Positions 23,942 through 31,635 of a stretch of DNA of 39,598 nucleotides are shown here, one piece after another. The first letter of the stretch is position 1, and the number at the start of each line of letters is the position of its first letter. The notes below the pieces were generated by a model. The model worked only from the letters and a program-made list of their open reading frames with translations, searched no databases and was not told the origin of the DNA. The translations under genes and the position numbers were made by a program. The stretch is from an uncultured Lachnospiraceae bacterium. Lineage in GTDB: Bacteria; Bacillota; Clostridia; Lachnospirales; Lachnospiraceae. The stretch covers positions 54,519 through 94,116 of the forward strand of contig CAJTTT010000014.1 of the NCBI GenBank assembly GCA_910579285.1. Reading direction: 5' to 3'.

Positions 23942-25267
23942 CTATTTATCCGCATGCGCTTTTTTCCATGCTTTGATCTCGGCGAGACGCTTTTTCAAGG
24001 CCTCCTCCTCACCCATGCCGGCAGGCCGGTAATATTCCCGCCCTAAGAGGGCATCCGGCAGACACTGCATGTTGGTCAGCTTCTCCTCCGTATCGTGGGC
24101 GTACTGGTAACCCCTTCCGTATTCCAGGTCACGCATAAGCCCCGTTACCCCATTTCGGATCACAAGGGGCACCGGCTCCGCCAGATCCTTGACGGCATCC
24201 TCCTTCGCCTCGTTGTAGGACACCTCCATAGCGTTCGACTTAGGCGCAAGGGCCACATAGACCACCGCCTGGGTCAGATGTACATTGCACTCCGGCATAC
24301 CAAGAAAATGACAGGCCTGATAAGCCGCCACCGCAATCTGTAACGCCCGCGGATCAGCCAGTCCCACATCCTCACTGGCAAAACGCACCACACGCCTTGC
24401 CACATAGAGCGGGTCTTCCCCGGCCTCCAGCATCCGGGCCAGCCAGTATACCGCCGCATCGGGATCGGAATTTCTCATGGACTTATGTAAGGCGGAGATG
24501 AGGTTGTAATGCTCCTCCCCCTTTTTGTCATACAGAAGGGACTTCCGCATGGTGCACTGTTCCAGCGTTTCCTTTGTCACCGTAACGGCTCCCTGCGCGT
24601 CCATCTCCCCGTTTAATACTACCATCTCCAAGGTGGACAGGGCATTTCTGGCATCGCCGTTTGCAAAAACAGCGATCATCTCCAGCGTCTCCCCGTCAAT
24701 ATGCACCGTCTGGTTCCCAAAACCTCTGGGATCCGCCAGCGCATGTGACAACAGCTCGCTGATCTCCTGGGTGGTAAGGGCCTGCAGCACGAATACCTTA
24801 CAGCGGGACAGCAGAGCGCTGTTGATCTCGAAGGAAGGATTTTCCGTGGTTGCGCCGATCAGAACAATGCTCCCCTTCTCCACAAAGGGCAGAAACGCGT
24901 CCTGCTGCGCCTTGTTAAACCGATGGATCTCGTCCACAAACAAAATTGTCCTGACGCCGTACTGGCGGTTCTTTTCCGCCTGCTCCATAACGGTTCTTAT
25001 CTCTTTAATACCGCTCGTCACCGCCGAAAAGTCGATAAAGGACGACTTGGTCTTATTGGCAATGATCCTTGCAAGGGTAGTCTTTCCCACTCCGGGCGGT
25101 CCCCAGAAGATCATGGAGGAAATCTGATCCTGCTCAATCAGTTTTCGCAGCACCTTGCCTTTTCCGAGAAGATGTCCCTGTCCTACATATTCTTCCAAGC
25201 TGCCGGGCCTTAACTTCGCCGCCAGCGGCTGTGGCATTTCCCTGTCAAATAAAGATATCTGATCCAC
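23942..25267 (-). CDS. rarA: RarA/MgsA recombination-associated AAA+ ATPase
   Basis: A 441-residue cytosolic ATPase related to clamp loaders and RuvB that acts at stalled replication forks and gaps. The Walker A motif GPPGVGKTT is at 56-64, Walker B FVDEIHRF near 110-117, sensor 1 GATTENP at 138-144, and the arginine finger in SRC near 155. The C-terminal helical part (about 260-441), with SDPDAAVYWLARMLEAGEDP, is the tetramerisation region of the family. The start is a GTG at 25267, five bases after the bactofilin stop codon, with only a weak site upstream, so it is probably translated by coupling. Co-transcription with bactofilin and the M23-like gene is likely. Confidence 0.93.
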   Translation of the reverse strand: MDQISLFDREMPQPLAAKLRPGSLEEYVGQGHLLGKGKVLRKLIEQDQISSMIFWGPPGVGKTTLARIIANKTKSSFIDFSAVTSGIKEIRTVMEQAEKNRQYGVRTILFVDEIHRFNKAQQDAFLPFVEKGSIVLIGATTENPSFEINSALLSRCKVFVLQALTTQEISELLSHALADPRGFGNQTVHIDGETLEMIAVFANGDARNALSTLEMVVLNGEMDAQGAVTVTKETLEQCTMRKSLLYDKKGEEHYNLISALHKSMRNSDPDAAVYWLARMLEAGEDPLYVARRVVRFASEDVGLADPRALQIAVAAYQACHFLGMPECNVHLTQAVVYVALAPKSNAMEVSYNEAKEDAVKDLAEPVPLVIRNGVTGLMRDLEYGRGYQYAHDTEEKLTNMQCLPDALLGREYYRPAGMGEEEALKKRLAEIKAWKKAHADK

Positions 25268-25272
25268 GTTTT

Positions 25273-25722
25273 TTATCTCTTATTCCACTTGTTATTATTG
25301 TTATCCTTTTTGGAATCCTGCTCTTCCGTTTCTGATGTACTGGAAGCGGGTTCCGGCAAAGTCGAAAGAGCTTCCGAATTCATAATACACTGCCCCTGGA
25401 AGACCGCGTTCTCATCCACGATCAGGCTCTTTGTGCGGATATTGCCGATCACCTTACCAGTAGAAGCCACCTCGGTTCTGCCGCCGGAAGTAAGATCGCC
25501 TTCCAGGGAGCCGCCGATGATAATGCTGCTGCCCTTCACGTTTCCTTTTACCTTACCGCTGGAGCTGATAATGAGCGCGCCCTCTGTCTCCACATCCCCG
25601 GTCACGCTTCCCTCCACGCGCACGGCCTCCTTTGCACGGATGTTGCCGTCTACTACCATATCAGCGCCTATGATACTGCTGATCTTCGCGTTAATCTGTT
25701 CCACTGACTTTTTTCCCAACAT
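25273..25722 (-). CDS. Bactofilin (polymer-forming cytoskeletal protein)
   Basis: A 149-residue protein. The ATG at 25722 follows GGGAGGAAGCT; an ATG nine codons upstream lies before that site. Residues about 20-118 form the bactofilin beta-helix, seen as short repeats of hydrophobic and glycine positions (VDGNIRAKEAVRVEGSVTGD, then SSGKVKGNVKG and SLEGDL). The tail is low-complexity, rich in Ser, Glu, Asp and Asn, ending DNNNNKWNKR. Bactofilins polymerise without nucleotide and often place peptidoglycan enzymes. The gene lies ten bases after the M23-like membrane gene, a pairing known in several phyla, so the two probably act together at the cell envelope. Confidence 0.93.
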   Translation of the reverse strand: MLGKKSVEQINAKISSIIGADMVVDGNIRAKEAVRVEGSVTGDVETEGALIISSSGKVKGNVKGSSIIIGGSLEGDLTSGGRTEVASTGKVIGNIRTKSLIVDENAVFQGQCIMNSEALSTLPEPASSTSETEEQDSKKDNNNNKWNKR

Positions 25723-25732
25723 AGCTTCCTCC

Positions 25733-26512
25733 CTAACCTTTAATCTCAATCATATCAAGCGGGTCAACGTAGCTTTCATCCTTGCGGATGCTGTAACCTG
25801 TCTCCGTGTTATCCTCGCCAACGAGAAAAAGCGCCACACCCTTCACGACCTGGCTTCCCTCTTCCACGATGGGACTGCCCAGATTCCGATAGGTGGTGAC
25901 ATACCCGTTGCCATGATCGATGATCACATAGCTGACTTCGCCTTCCGCCTCCCGTACTTCCTTAACCGTGCCAGGTGCAGTGGCTACCACTTTCGTTTCT
26001 TCCGCTGCCACGAAAATGAGCTCTTTCCACTCCTCTTTCGCCTCAACTTTCAGCGTTGTCTCTTCCTCGTCATTCCCGTCGTTCTCATCCTGTGCATCTT
26101 CCGCTGACGCATCGTCCTCTTTAATCTGCGCCGCGCCGCTCATGGGAAAGCCCTTGGGAATATAATTTTCCTCGTGGGCTGCCACCAGCTCGTGCTCCTG
26201 CTCCTCCCTGCGGCTCAGCGTATCCTCCAGTGAGGATATCCTGCCGGCAAGACTTTCCTTTTCCGCCGTCAGCGCTTCGTTGTCCGCCTTCATCTGGACG
26301 ATCTGCTCCAGCTGTTTGGCATTCCGCTCTATGTAGCCTCCCATAGTGATGGTCGTATACACCGCGTAACAGATTACCGCCACAAACATCACAAAAGAAA
26401 CCACCGCCAGCGCGCCCGTCTTGATGTGCATTCTCCGATAGTTCGCCGCAGGAGAATCGGATGTTAATATTATCGTATAAGTGATCTTTCTCTTGCGCAA
26501 ATCTGTGCTCAT
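25733..26512 (-). CDS. Membrane protein with degenerate M23 (LytM) domain
   Basis: A 259-residue protein whose ATG at 26512 follows GGAGGTGA eight bases away. It has a basic cytosolic N-terminus, one helix at 35-55 (AVVSFVMFVAVICYAVYTTI), a coiled coil at about 62-115 and an acidic linker (DEEET). A LytM-like fold runs from about 175 to 255 (ATAPGTVKEV, IIDHGNGYVTTYRNLG, VKGVALFLVGE). The metal-binding residues of active M23 peptidases are missing: the HLHFE-type motif is replaced by GYSIRKDESY, and the YxHL position reads YRNL. It should therefore be a non-catalytic scaffold or activator, as EnvC and NlpD are for amidases. The bactofilin gene follows by ten bases. Confidence 0.88.
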   Translation of the reverse strand: MSTDLRKRKITYTIILTSDSPAANYRRMHIKTGALAVVSFVMFVAVICYAVYTTITMGGYIERNAKQLEQIVQMKADNEALTAEKESLAGRISSLEDTLSRREEQEHELVAAHEENYIPKGFPMSGAAQIKEDDASAEDAQDENDGNDEEETTLKVEAKEEWKELIFVAAEETKVVATAPGTVKEVREAEGEVSYVIIDHGNGYVTTYRNLGSPIVEEGSQVVKGVALFLVGEDNTETGYSIRKDESYVDPLDMIEIKG

Positions 26513-26589
26513 AAATAAGGTCACCTCCACTCATCCTTTTCATAATAACACAAACTGCGCAAGAAAGACATAGTATTTTTTAAAACAAA

Positions 26590-26616
26590 TGTTACATTTT
26601 TAATATAAATGTAACA
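26590..26616. repeat. AT-rich perfect inverted repeat upstream of the M23-like gene
   Basis: TGTTACATTT (26590-26599) and AAATGTAACA (26607-26616) form 10-bp arms around 7 bases, in the gap between the P-type ATPase and the M23-like gene. It could be an operator or a weak terminator for the ATPase; on the minus strand TTTGTTTT follows. Confidence 0.6.
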
Positions 26617-26647
26617 AAGTCGGTTTTACCAGTAACGCGGGCCAGAC

Positions 26648-28540
26648 TTACACGGAACGCGCGCTGCGCCCCATCCGCCCCACAGCGAGCGCTCTCGTCG
26701 CATTGAGCACCGCCAGAATCATCACGCCCACATCCGCAAAAATCGCCCACCACATGCCGACTATGCCCACCGCGCCCAGGGCCAGACAGATCAGCTTCAC
26801 TGCCAGCGCAAAGACAATATTTTCATGGACGATCCGCAAGGTTTTTCTGGAAATCTGCATGGCAAGGGCTATTTTCGCCGGATCGTCGTCCATCAGCACA
26901 ATATCCGCCGCCTCAATCGCCGCATCGGAGCCAAGGGCCCCCATAGCGATCCCTATATCCGCCCGGGAAAGCACCGGCGCATCGTTGATCCCGTCCCCCA
27001 CAAAGGCCAGTTTTTCCTTCTTTCCCTTCGCCGCAAGAATCTTTTCCACCTCGCCCACTTTGTCTGCCGGCAGAAGTTCACTTCTCACCTCGTCCACACC
27101 AAGCTCCGCAGCCACTGCTTCCGCCACGGACTTTGCATCTCCAGTTAACATAACTATACTGCGCACCCCAGACTTCCTGAGCGCCGCAACCGCCTCCCCT
27201 GCGCCCGGTTTCACCACGTCAGAAATCAGAATACACCCGGCATAAACGCCGTCCACCGCCACATACACCTGCGTCCCGGTCCCGGAAACCTCCTCCGGCG
27301 TAATCTGCAGCCGCTCCATCAGCCTGCGGTTTCCCGCTGCCACACGCTGTCCGTCCACACAGGCGCAGACACCGTGCCCGCTGATTTCCTCCACATCCTT
27401 CACACGGCCCCTGTCGATCTCCTTCCCGTAGGCATCCCGCAGGCTTCTGCTGATCGGATGGCTGGAAAAACTCTCAGCGCAGGCCGCGTAAGCAACCAGC
27501 TCCTCTTCGGAAAAACCTGCCGCCGCTTTCGCTTCCGTCACCTCAAACACGCCCTTTGTAAGCGTCCCCGTCTTGTCGCAGACCACATACTTCGTCTCGG
27601 AGAGAGCTTCCAGATAGTTGGACCCCTTCACCAAAATCCCTCTGGCGGAAGCCCCGCCGATCCCGCCGAAGAAACTTAGGGGAATGGAAATCACCAGCGC
27701 GCAGGGGCAGCTTATGACTAATGTAGTCAACGCTCTTGTCACCCACATGCTCCACTGTGCCTCATATCCCATAATCAGACTGCCTATCGGCGGCAGCAAA
27801 GCGATCGCCAGTGCGCCGCAGCACACCGCCGGCGTATAATATCTGGCAAAACGGGTGATAAAATTCTCGGAGCGGGATTTTTTCATGCTGGAATTTTCCA
27901 CCAGCTCCAAAATTTTGGAAACCGTCGATTCCCCAAATTCCTTTGTTGTGCGCAGCTTTAAAAGGCCCGACATATTGACGCTGCCGCTGATGACCAGATC
28001 GCCCGCGCCAACCTGCCTCGGCAGACTCTCCCCGGTCAGTGCGCTCGTATTCAGGGAGGCTTCCCCTTCTTCCACAATACCGTCGATGGGCACTTTTTCA
28101 CCGGGCATGACCGTGATGAGCGTGCCGATCTCCACCTCGTCCGGGTCTACCTGTTCGATCCGCCCCTCCACCTCTATGTTGGCATAATCCGGGCGGATAT
28201 CCATCAGCTTCGCAATGTTTCCCCTGCTCTTTCCCACCGCATAACTCTGGAAAAGCTCCCCGATCTGGTAAAAGAGCATAACGGCCACGCCTTCCGTATA
28301 TTCCCCCAGAATAATGGCTCCCACGGTAGCTACGGCCATCAGGAAATTTTCGTCGAACACTTCCCCGTGGATCACGCCGAGAAACGCTTTGCGCAGAATG
28401 TCATAACCGATCACCAGATAAGGAACCATAAAAAGCGCAAACCGCAGCCACGGATTCTGTATCGGTGCGAACAGCAGGCCCAGCACAAGGACTGCCGCAA
28501 TCAAAATTCTGATGAAGACCTTTTTCTGTTTTCTAGTCAT
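26648..28540 (-). CDS. Heavy-metal P-type ATPase, PIB-2-like (Zn/Cd/Pb efflux)
   Basis: A 630-residue membrane pump. The ATG at 28540 is chosen because the family start begins near MTRKQKK and a GGGGGTAGGA stretch precedes it; ATGs at 28597 and 28564 lie in the promoter region. TGES is at 169-172, CPC at 278-280 in the metal-binding helix, DKTGT with phosphorylated Asp322, SHPISRSL for nucleotide binding, and GDGINDAP in the hinge. A Lys in the seventh helix (AVKLICLALGA) and FADVGV in the eighth point to the Zn/Cd/Pb class rather than copper. No N-terminal HMA domain is present. A promoter with an operator-like inverted repeat lies upstream, and a CDF exporter gene is next along the strand. 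Confidence 0.93.
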   Translation of the reverse strand: MTRKQKKVFIRILIAAVLVLGLLFAPIQNPWLRFALFMVPYLVIGYDILRKAFLGVIHGEVFDENFLMAVATVGAIILGEYTEGVAVMLFYQIGELFQSYAVGKSRGNIAKLMDIRPDYANIEVEGRIEQVDPDEVEIGTLITVMPGEKVPIDGIVEEGEASLNTSALTGESLPRQVGAGDLVISGSVNMSGLLKLRTTKEFGESTVSKILELVENSSMKKSRSENFITRFARYYTPAVCCGALAIALLPPIGSLIMGYEAQWSMWVTRALTTLVISCPCALVISIPLSFFGGIGGASARGILVKGSNYLEALSETKYVVCDKTGTLTKGVFEVTEAKAAAGFSEEELVAYAACAESFSSHPISRSLRDAYGKEIDRGRVKDVEEISGHGVCACVDGQRVAAGNRRLMERLQITPEEVSGTGTQVYVAVDGVYAGCILISDVVKPGAGEAVAALRKSGVRSIVMLTGDAKSVAEAVAAELGVDEVRSELLPADKVGEVEKILAAKGKKEKLAFVGDGINDAPVLSRADIGIAMGALGSDAAIEAADIVLMDDDPAKIALAMQISRKTLRIVHENIVFALAVKLICLALGAVGIVGMWWAIFADVGVMILAVLNATRALAVGRMGRSARSV

Positions 28541-28579
28541 CTGTCCTACCCCCATTGTATTCATCTTTGATTTATCTTT

Positions 28580-28616
28580 ATATGAACATTCAAACATATA
28601 TTCATTTGTTTGTCAA
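28580..28616 (-). promoter_or_regulatory. Promoter and operator-like repeat of the metal ATPase gene
   Basis: Minus-strand TTGACA (28616-28611), 17 bases, TTGAAT (28593-28588). The spacer and -10 box are overlapped by an AT-rich imperfect inverted repeat at 28580-28605 with ATGAA and TTCAT ends and an internal TGAACATTCA. ArsR/SmtB-family metal sensors bind sites with TGAA/TTCA half-sites over such promoters, so control by a regulator of that type is plausible. No such regulator gene is in the window. Confidence 0.5.
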
Positions 28617-28645
28617 TATAGTTATTGCTTCTTTTTTATTTTTTA

Positions 28646-28771
28646 CGCGAATAAGAAGCGTCAAAACGCTTCGCATCTCGAGTTCGCGTTGCTCGTCATA
28701 AGCCTTCCGATGTCTGCTTCCATACCTGTATGGCGCAGCCCTCGGCTGGCTTCTGACTCTGCTTATTCGCG
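28646..28771. repeat. Structured element bounded by 10-bp terminal inverted repeats
   Basis: CGCGAATAAG (28646-28655) and CTTATTCGCG (28762-28771) are perfect ends of a 126-base block. Inside are hairpins GAAGCGT/ACGCTTC (28655-28672), CCATA/TATGG (28720-28733) and CAGCC/GGCTG (28736-28748), plus a longer AAGCC/GGCTT pairing (28700-28704 with 28748-28752). No start site with a credible frame exists. It may be a palindromic mobile repeat or part of a structured RNA with the adjacent block. Confidence 0.6.
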
Positions 28772-28772
28772 C

Positions 28773-28879
28773 AAAAAAAGGACAACCTCAGCCGCCAAGT
28801 GTTCTCCGGGATGTTTTGTGTGTGAACCGAGACACTGGCGATACGTCGCCGCACTCCTCCCAGAACTGATGTTGTCCTT
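28773..28879 (-). ncRNA. Candidate structured RNA ending in an intrinsic terminator
   Basis: On the minus strand the closing stem AAGGACAAC/GTTGTCCTT (28871-28879 with 28778-28786) extends past one mismatch by four more pairs (TCAG/CTGA). Inside it, TTCT and GGGA pair with TCCC and AGAA across a 2-base bulge, and a hairpin GGCGA/TCGCC lies at 28837-28850. The closing stem runs straight into TTTTTTT (28779-28773). It begins 60 bases after the CDF stop codon, so it may simply be that gene's terminator, but it is far larger and more elaborate than needed. No known RNA family was recognised. Confidence 0.5.
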
Positions 28880-28939
28880 GTAAAATTATATGCCATTTTT
28901 TTCGTTTGCACAAGTTTCTACTCAATATTTAGTTTATCT

Positions 28940-29833
28940 TCAGCGCTGTACTTCCCCAGGATTCACATGCACCATAATATGCTTCACCTTGGGGAAATTT
29001 TTCTCAATGGAATCATGCACCTGCTCCGCCGTCTCATGGGCCTTTCGCAGCGTCTCCCCGCCATCCGCACAGATCTCGATATCCACATAGATTTTGTTGC
29101 CAAAAACCCTCGTATGCAGAAGGTCTACGCCGAGCACGCCTTCCTGCGCCGCCGCACATTCCCGCAGAGCGGTTTCCGTCTCTTCATCGCACGCCTTGTC
29201 TACCATCTTATCCACCGCATCCCTAAAAATCTCGTAAGATGCCTTGCCGATAAAGAAGCAGATCGCCAGGCTGGCAATCGGATCCAGAATCGGGAACCCC
29301 ATTCTCGCCCCGGCGATACCGATGAGTGCGCCAACGGACGAGAGCGCGTCAGAACGGTGGTGCCATGCGTCCGCCATCAGCGCGCCGGAATCGATCCGCC
29401 TGGCATGCACTTTCGTGTACTGGTACATCGCCTCCTTCACGACAATGGACACAACAGCCGCCACCAGCGCGAGCACACCGGGCGCCTCCAGAGACGCAAT
29501 ATCGCCTCCTGCCATCTTTTTGACCGCGGAATACCCGATTCCAAGCCCCGTTGCCGCCAGAATGGTGGCCAGTACAATGGCTGCCACGCACTCCAGCCGT
29601 TCATGTCCGTAAGGATGGTTTCTGTCCGAATCCTTTCTTGAAATGCGGATGCCGATGATAACCACCACAGTGCTGAACACATCCGAAGCCGAGTGAACCG
29701 CATCGGAGATCATCGCCCCCGAATGGGCAAGCGCACCCGCCAGCAGCTTAAAAACCGTCAGAACAGCGTTTGCGATAATGCTTACTGTGGACACGCGCAT
29801 CGCAACCCGCTCAAATTCCTCTTCCTTTTTCAA
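28940..29833 (-). CDS. Cation diffusion facilitator (CDF) family metal exporter
   Basis: About 297 residues from a TTG at 29833, preferred because AAGGTG lies six bases upstream; an ATG at 29800 is the main alternative. Six helices precede a cytosolic C-terminal domain (from about 205, with HIMVHVNPGE at the end). The transport site has His47 and Asp51 (SDAVHSASD) in the second helix and His158 and Asp162 (DAWHHRSD) in the fifth, the two-His two-Asp set of zinc-type CDFs. The HPYGHER loop after helix 2 is also typical. It would export Zn2+ or similar metals against protons. A leader of about 190 bases lies upstream, and the gene is followed by the structured block before the metal ATPase. Confidence 0.9.
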   Translation of the reverse strand: MKKEEEFERVAMRVSTVSIIANAVLTVFKLLAGALAHSGAMISDAVHSASDVFSTVVVIIGIRISRKDSDRNHPYGHERLECVAAIVLATILAATGLGIGYSAVKKMAGGDIASLEAPGVLALVAAVVSIVVKEAMYQYTKVHARRIDSGALMADAWHHRSDALSSVGALIGIAGARMGFPILDPIASLAICFFIGKASYEIFRDAVDKMVDKACDEETETALRECAAAQEGVLGVDLLHTRVFGNKIYVDIEICADGGETLRKAHETAEQVHDSIEKNFPKVKHIMVHVNPGEVQR

Positions 29834-30033
29834 TCGCCACACCTTACTTTCTGAAAATATGTTTCCTTCTAATCTAACACATCCGCTTATTTCACGCAAG
29901 TTCTGTTTATTGTTTTTTCACAAATTAAATATCGGCAGTTCGTCTAAGCTAACCGTCTCCCTCTCTGCCGCCAATATAGGGGCAGGCCTGATGCTCCGCT
30001 CTCAGGAACCGAATTAAAAAATATAAAATTATA
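29834..30033 (-). promoter_or_regulatory. Promoter and long structured leader of the CDF exporter
   Basis: A TATAAT box at 30033-30028 (minus strand) without a clear -35 would start a leader of about 188 bases. It holds hairpins TCAGG/CCTGA arms (29987-30006) and CTGCC-CC / GG-GGCAG (29965-29985), a weaker CGGTT...AAC pairing near 29925-29955, and AATT/CGG closing segments. This four-armed layout before a metal exporter is compatible with a metal riboswitch, but I cannot match the conserved core of the NiCo (czcD) or yybP-ykoY class. Confidence 0.35.
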
Positions 30034-30043
30034 CTGCTTTAGA

Positions 30044-30082
30044 AACGGAAACGGGAGAATGCCGTTTTCAGACTTTCTCCCG
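30044..30082 (-). terminator. Probable intrinsic terminator of purB
   Basis: CGGGAGAA (30052-30059) pairs with TTCTCCCG (30075-30082), with a 15-base loop. On the minus strand TTTCCGTTTCT follows, an interrupted T tract. It begins 12 bases after the purB stop codon. Confidence 0.6.
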
Positions 30083-30094
30083 CATGAGAACGAT

Positions 30095-31546
30095 TTATAC
30101 TGTAATTTCCGCCGTCACTCCCAGAAGCTCTTTATTCTCCGCAAGGATCGGCGCAATCACCTCTTTTAAGAACTTTTCCACCTGCAGGGGTGCACGGCCC
30201 ACATAATTAGAAGGCTCCATCGTCTTTTGCAGATCCTCCAGACTCATGTTGAAAGCAGGGTCGGCTGCGATCAGCTCCAGGAGATTGTTCTCCTTCCCTT
30301 CCTTCTTCACATTGGCTCCGGCGATCATGGAGAGCTCTCTGATCTTCTCGTGCAGTTCCTGTCTGTCGCCCCCGGCTTTGACAGCGTCCATCATAATATT
30401 CTCTGTCGCCATGAAGGGCAGTTCGCTCATCAGACGCTTTGTGATCACCTTATCGTACACCACCAGACCATCCACCACGTTCAGGCACAGATCCAGAATG
30501 CCGTCCACCGCCAGAAATGCCTCGGGGACAGACAGCCGCTTATTCGCCGAATCGTCCAGCGTCCGCTCAAACCACTGAACCGCCGAGGTGATCGCCGGAT
30601 TCAAGGCGTCCACCATCACAAACCGGGCGAGGGATGCGATGCGCTCGCTGCGCATGGGATTTCTCTTGTAAGCCATTGCCGAGGAGCCGATCTGGCTCTT
30701 CTCGAAAGGCTCCTCCACTTCCTTCAAGTGCTGAAGCAGACGGATGTCATTTGACATCTTGTGGGCGGAAGCCGCGATGCCCGCCAGGACGTTACATACT
30801 CTGGTATCCACTTTGCGGGAGTAGGTCTGCCCGGACACGGGATAGCATTTTTCAAATCCCATCTTCTGTGCAATCATGGGATCGATTTTATCAATGGTCT
30901 CCTGATCACCCTCAAAAAGCTCCTGGAAGGACGCCTGTGTGCCCGTGGTGCCCTTTGAGCCCAAAAGTTTAAGGCTCTCCAGCACATAATCCAGATCCTC
31001 CAGATCGAGGCAGAACTCCTGCGCCCAGAGAGTCGCCCGTTTTCCCACCGTGGTGGGCTGTGCCGGCTGGAAATGGGTAAACGCCAGGGTCGGAAGCGCC
31101 TTATACTCTTCCGCAAATTTGGCAAGCTCCGCAATCACGTTCACCAGCTTTTTCTTCACGAGACGAAGCGCCTCGCGCATCACGATCATATCCGTATTGT
31201 CCCCCACATAGCAGGATGTTGCTCCGAGATGGATGATGCCCGCCGCCTTGGGACACTGTTGTCCGTAAGCGTAGACATGGCTCATCACATCGTGGCGCAC
31301 TTCCTTCTCTCTTGCCTTCGCCACGTCATAATTGATATCCTCCGCGTGGCTTTTAAGCTCGTCGATCTGTTCTTTCGTGATGACGGGCCTGCCGTTCTGG
31401 GAAAGCCCCAGCTCCATCTCCGTCTCCGCCAGCGCGATCCAAAGCCGCCGCCAGGTTCTGAATTTCATATCGGGAGAAAAAATATACTGCATTTCCTTAC
31501 TTGCATACCGCTCCGACAGCGGGCTCACATACCTGTCTGTACTCAT
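30095..31546 (-). CDS. purB: Adenylosuccinate lyase
   Basis: A 483-residue cytosolic enzyme that splits SAICAR and adenylosuccinate, releasing fumarate, in two steps of purine synthesis. The ATG at 31546 follows AAGGAGG by nine bases; an open frame upstream lacks a site. The fumarase/aspartase-family signature GSSAMAYKRNPMRSE is at 287-301, with the flexible catalytic-serine loop. LGATSCYVGDN (107-117) and the THFQPAQPTT motif (157-166) are the other active-site segments. Length and motifs fit the longer PurB subgroup. It lies 89 bases after the four-gene cluster of unknown proteins, with no clear terminator between, so read-through from that cluster is possible. Confidence 0.96.
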   Translation of the reverse strand: MSTDRYVSPLSERYASKEMQYIFSPDMKFRTWRRLWIALAETEMELGLSQNGRPVITKEQIDELKSHAEDINYDVAKAREKEVRHDVMSHVYAYGQQCPKAAGIIHLGATSCYVGDNTDMIVMREALRLVKKKLVNVIAELAKFAEEYKALPTLAFTHFQPAQPTTVGKRATLWAQEFCLDLEDLDYVLESLKLLGSKGTTGTQASFQELFEGDQETIDKIDPMIAQKMGFEKCYPVSGQTYSRKVDTRVCNVLAGIAASAHKMSNDIRLLQHLKEVEEPFEKSQIGSSAMAYKRNPMRSERIASLARFVMVDALNPAITSAVQWFERTLDDSANKRLSVPEAFLAVDGILDLCLNVVDGLVVYDKVITKRLMSELPFMATENIMMDAVKAGGDRQELHEKIRELSMIAGANVKKEGKENNLLELIAADPAFNMSLEDLQKTMEPSNYVGRAPLQVEKFLKEVIAPILAENKELLGVTAEITV

Positions 31547-31635
31547 CCTTCTCTTCCTCCTTAATCGTCTGCCATTGCTCAAATACTTGCAAAGCGCCTC
31601 TTAGATGCGCAGGACTCCCAACTGCCTGCTTGTGT

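Noticed and set aside
28512..28911. Open frames on both strands across the gap between the metal exporters
   Set aside because: They follow the paired arms of the structured element, lack ribosome binding sites and overlap each other; they are best read as chance frames.
29834..30033. Calling the CDF leader a NiCo or yybP-ykoY riboswitch
   Set aside because: The layout fits, but the conserved core bases of either class could not be matched by eye, so it is left as a candidate only.
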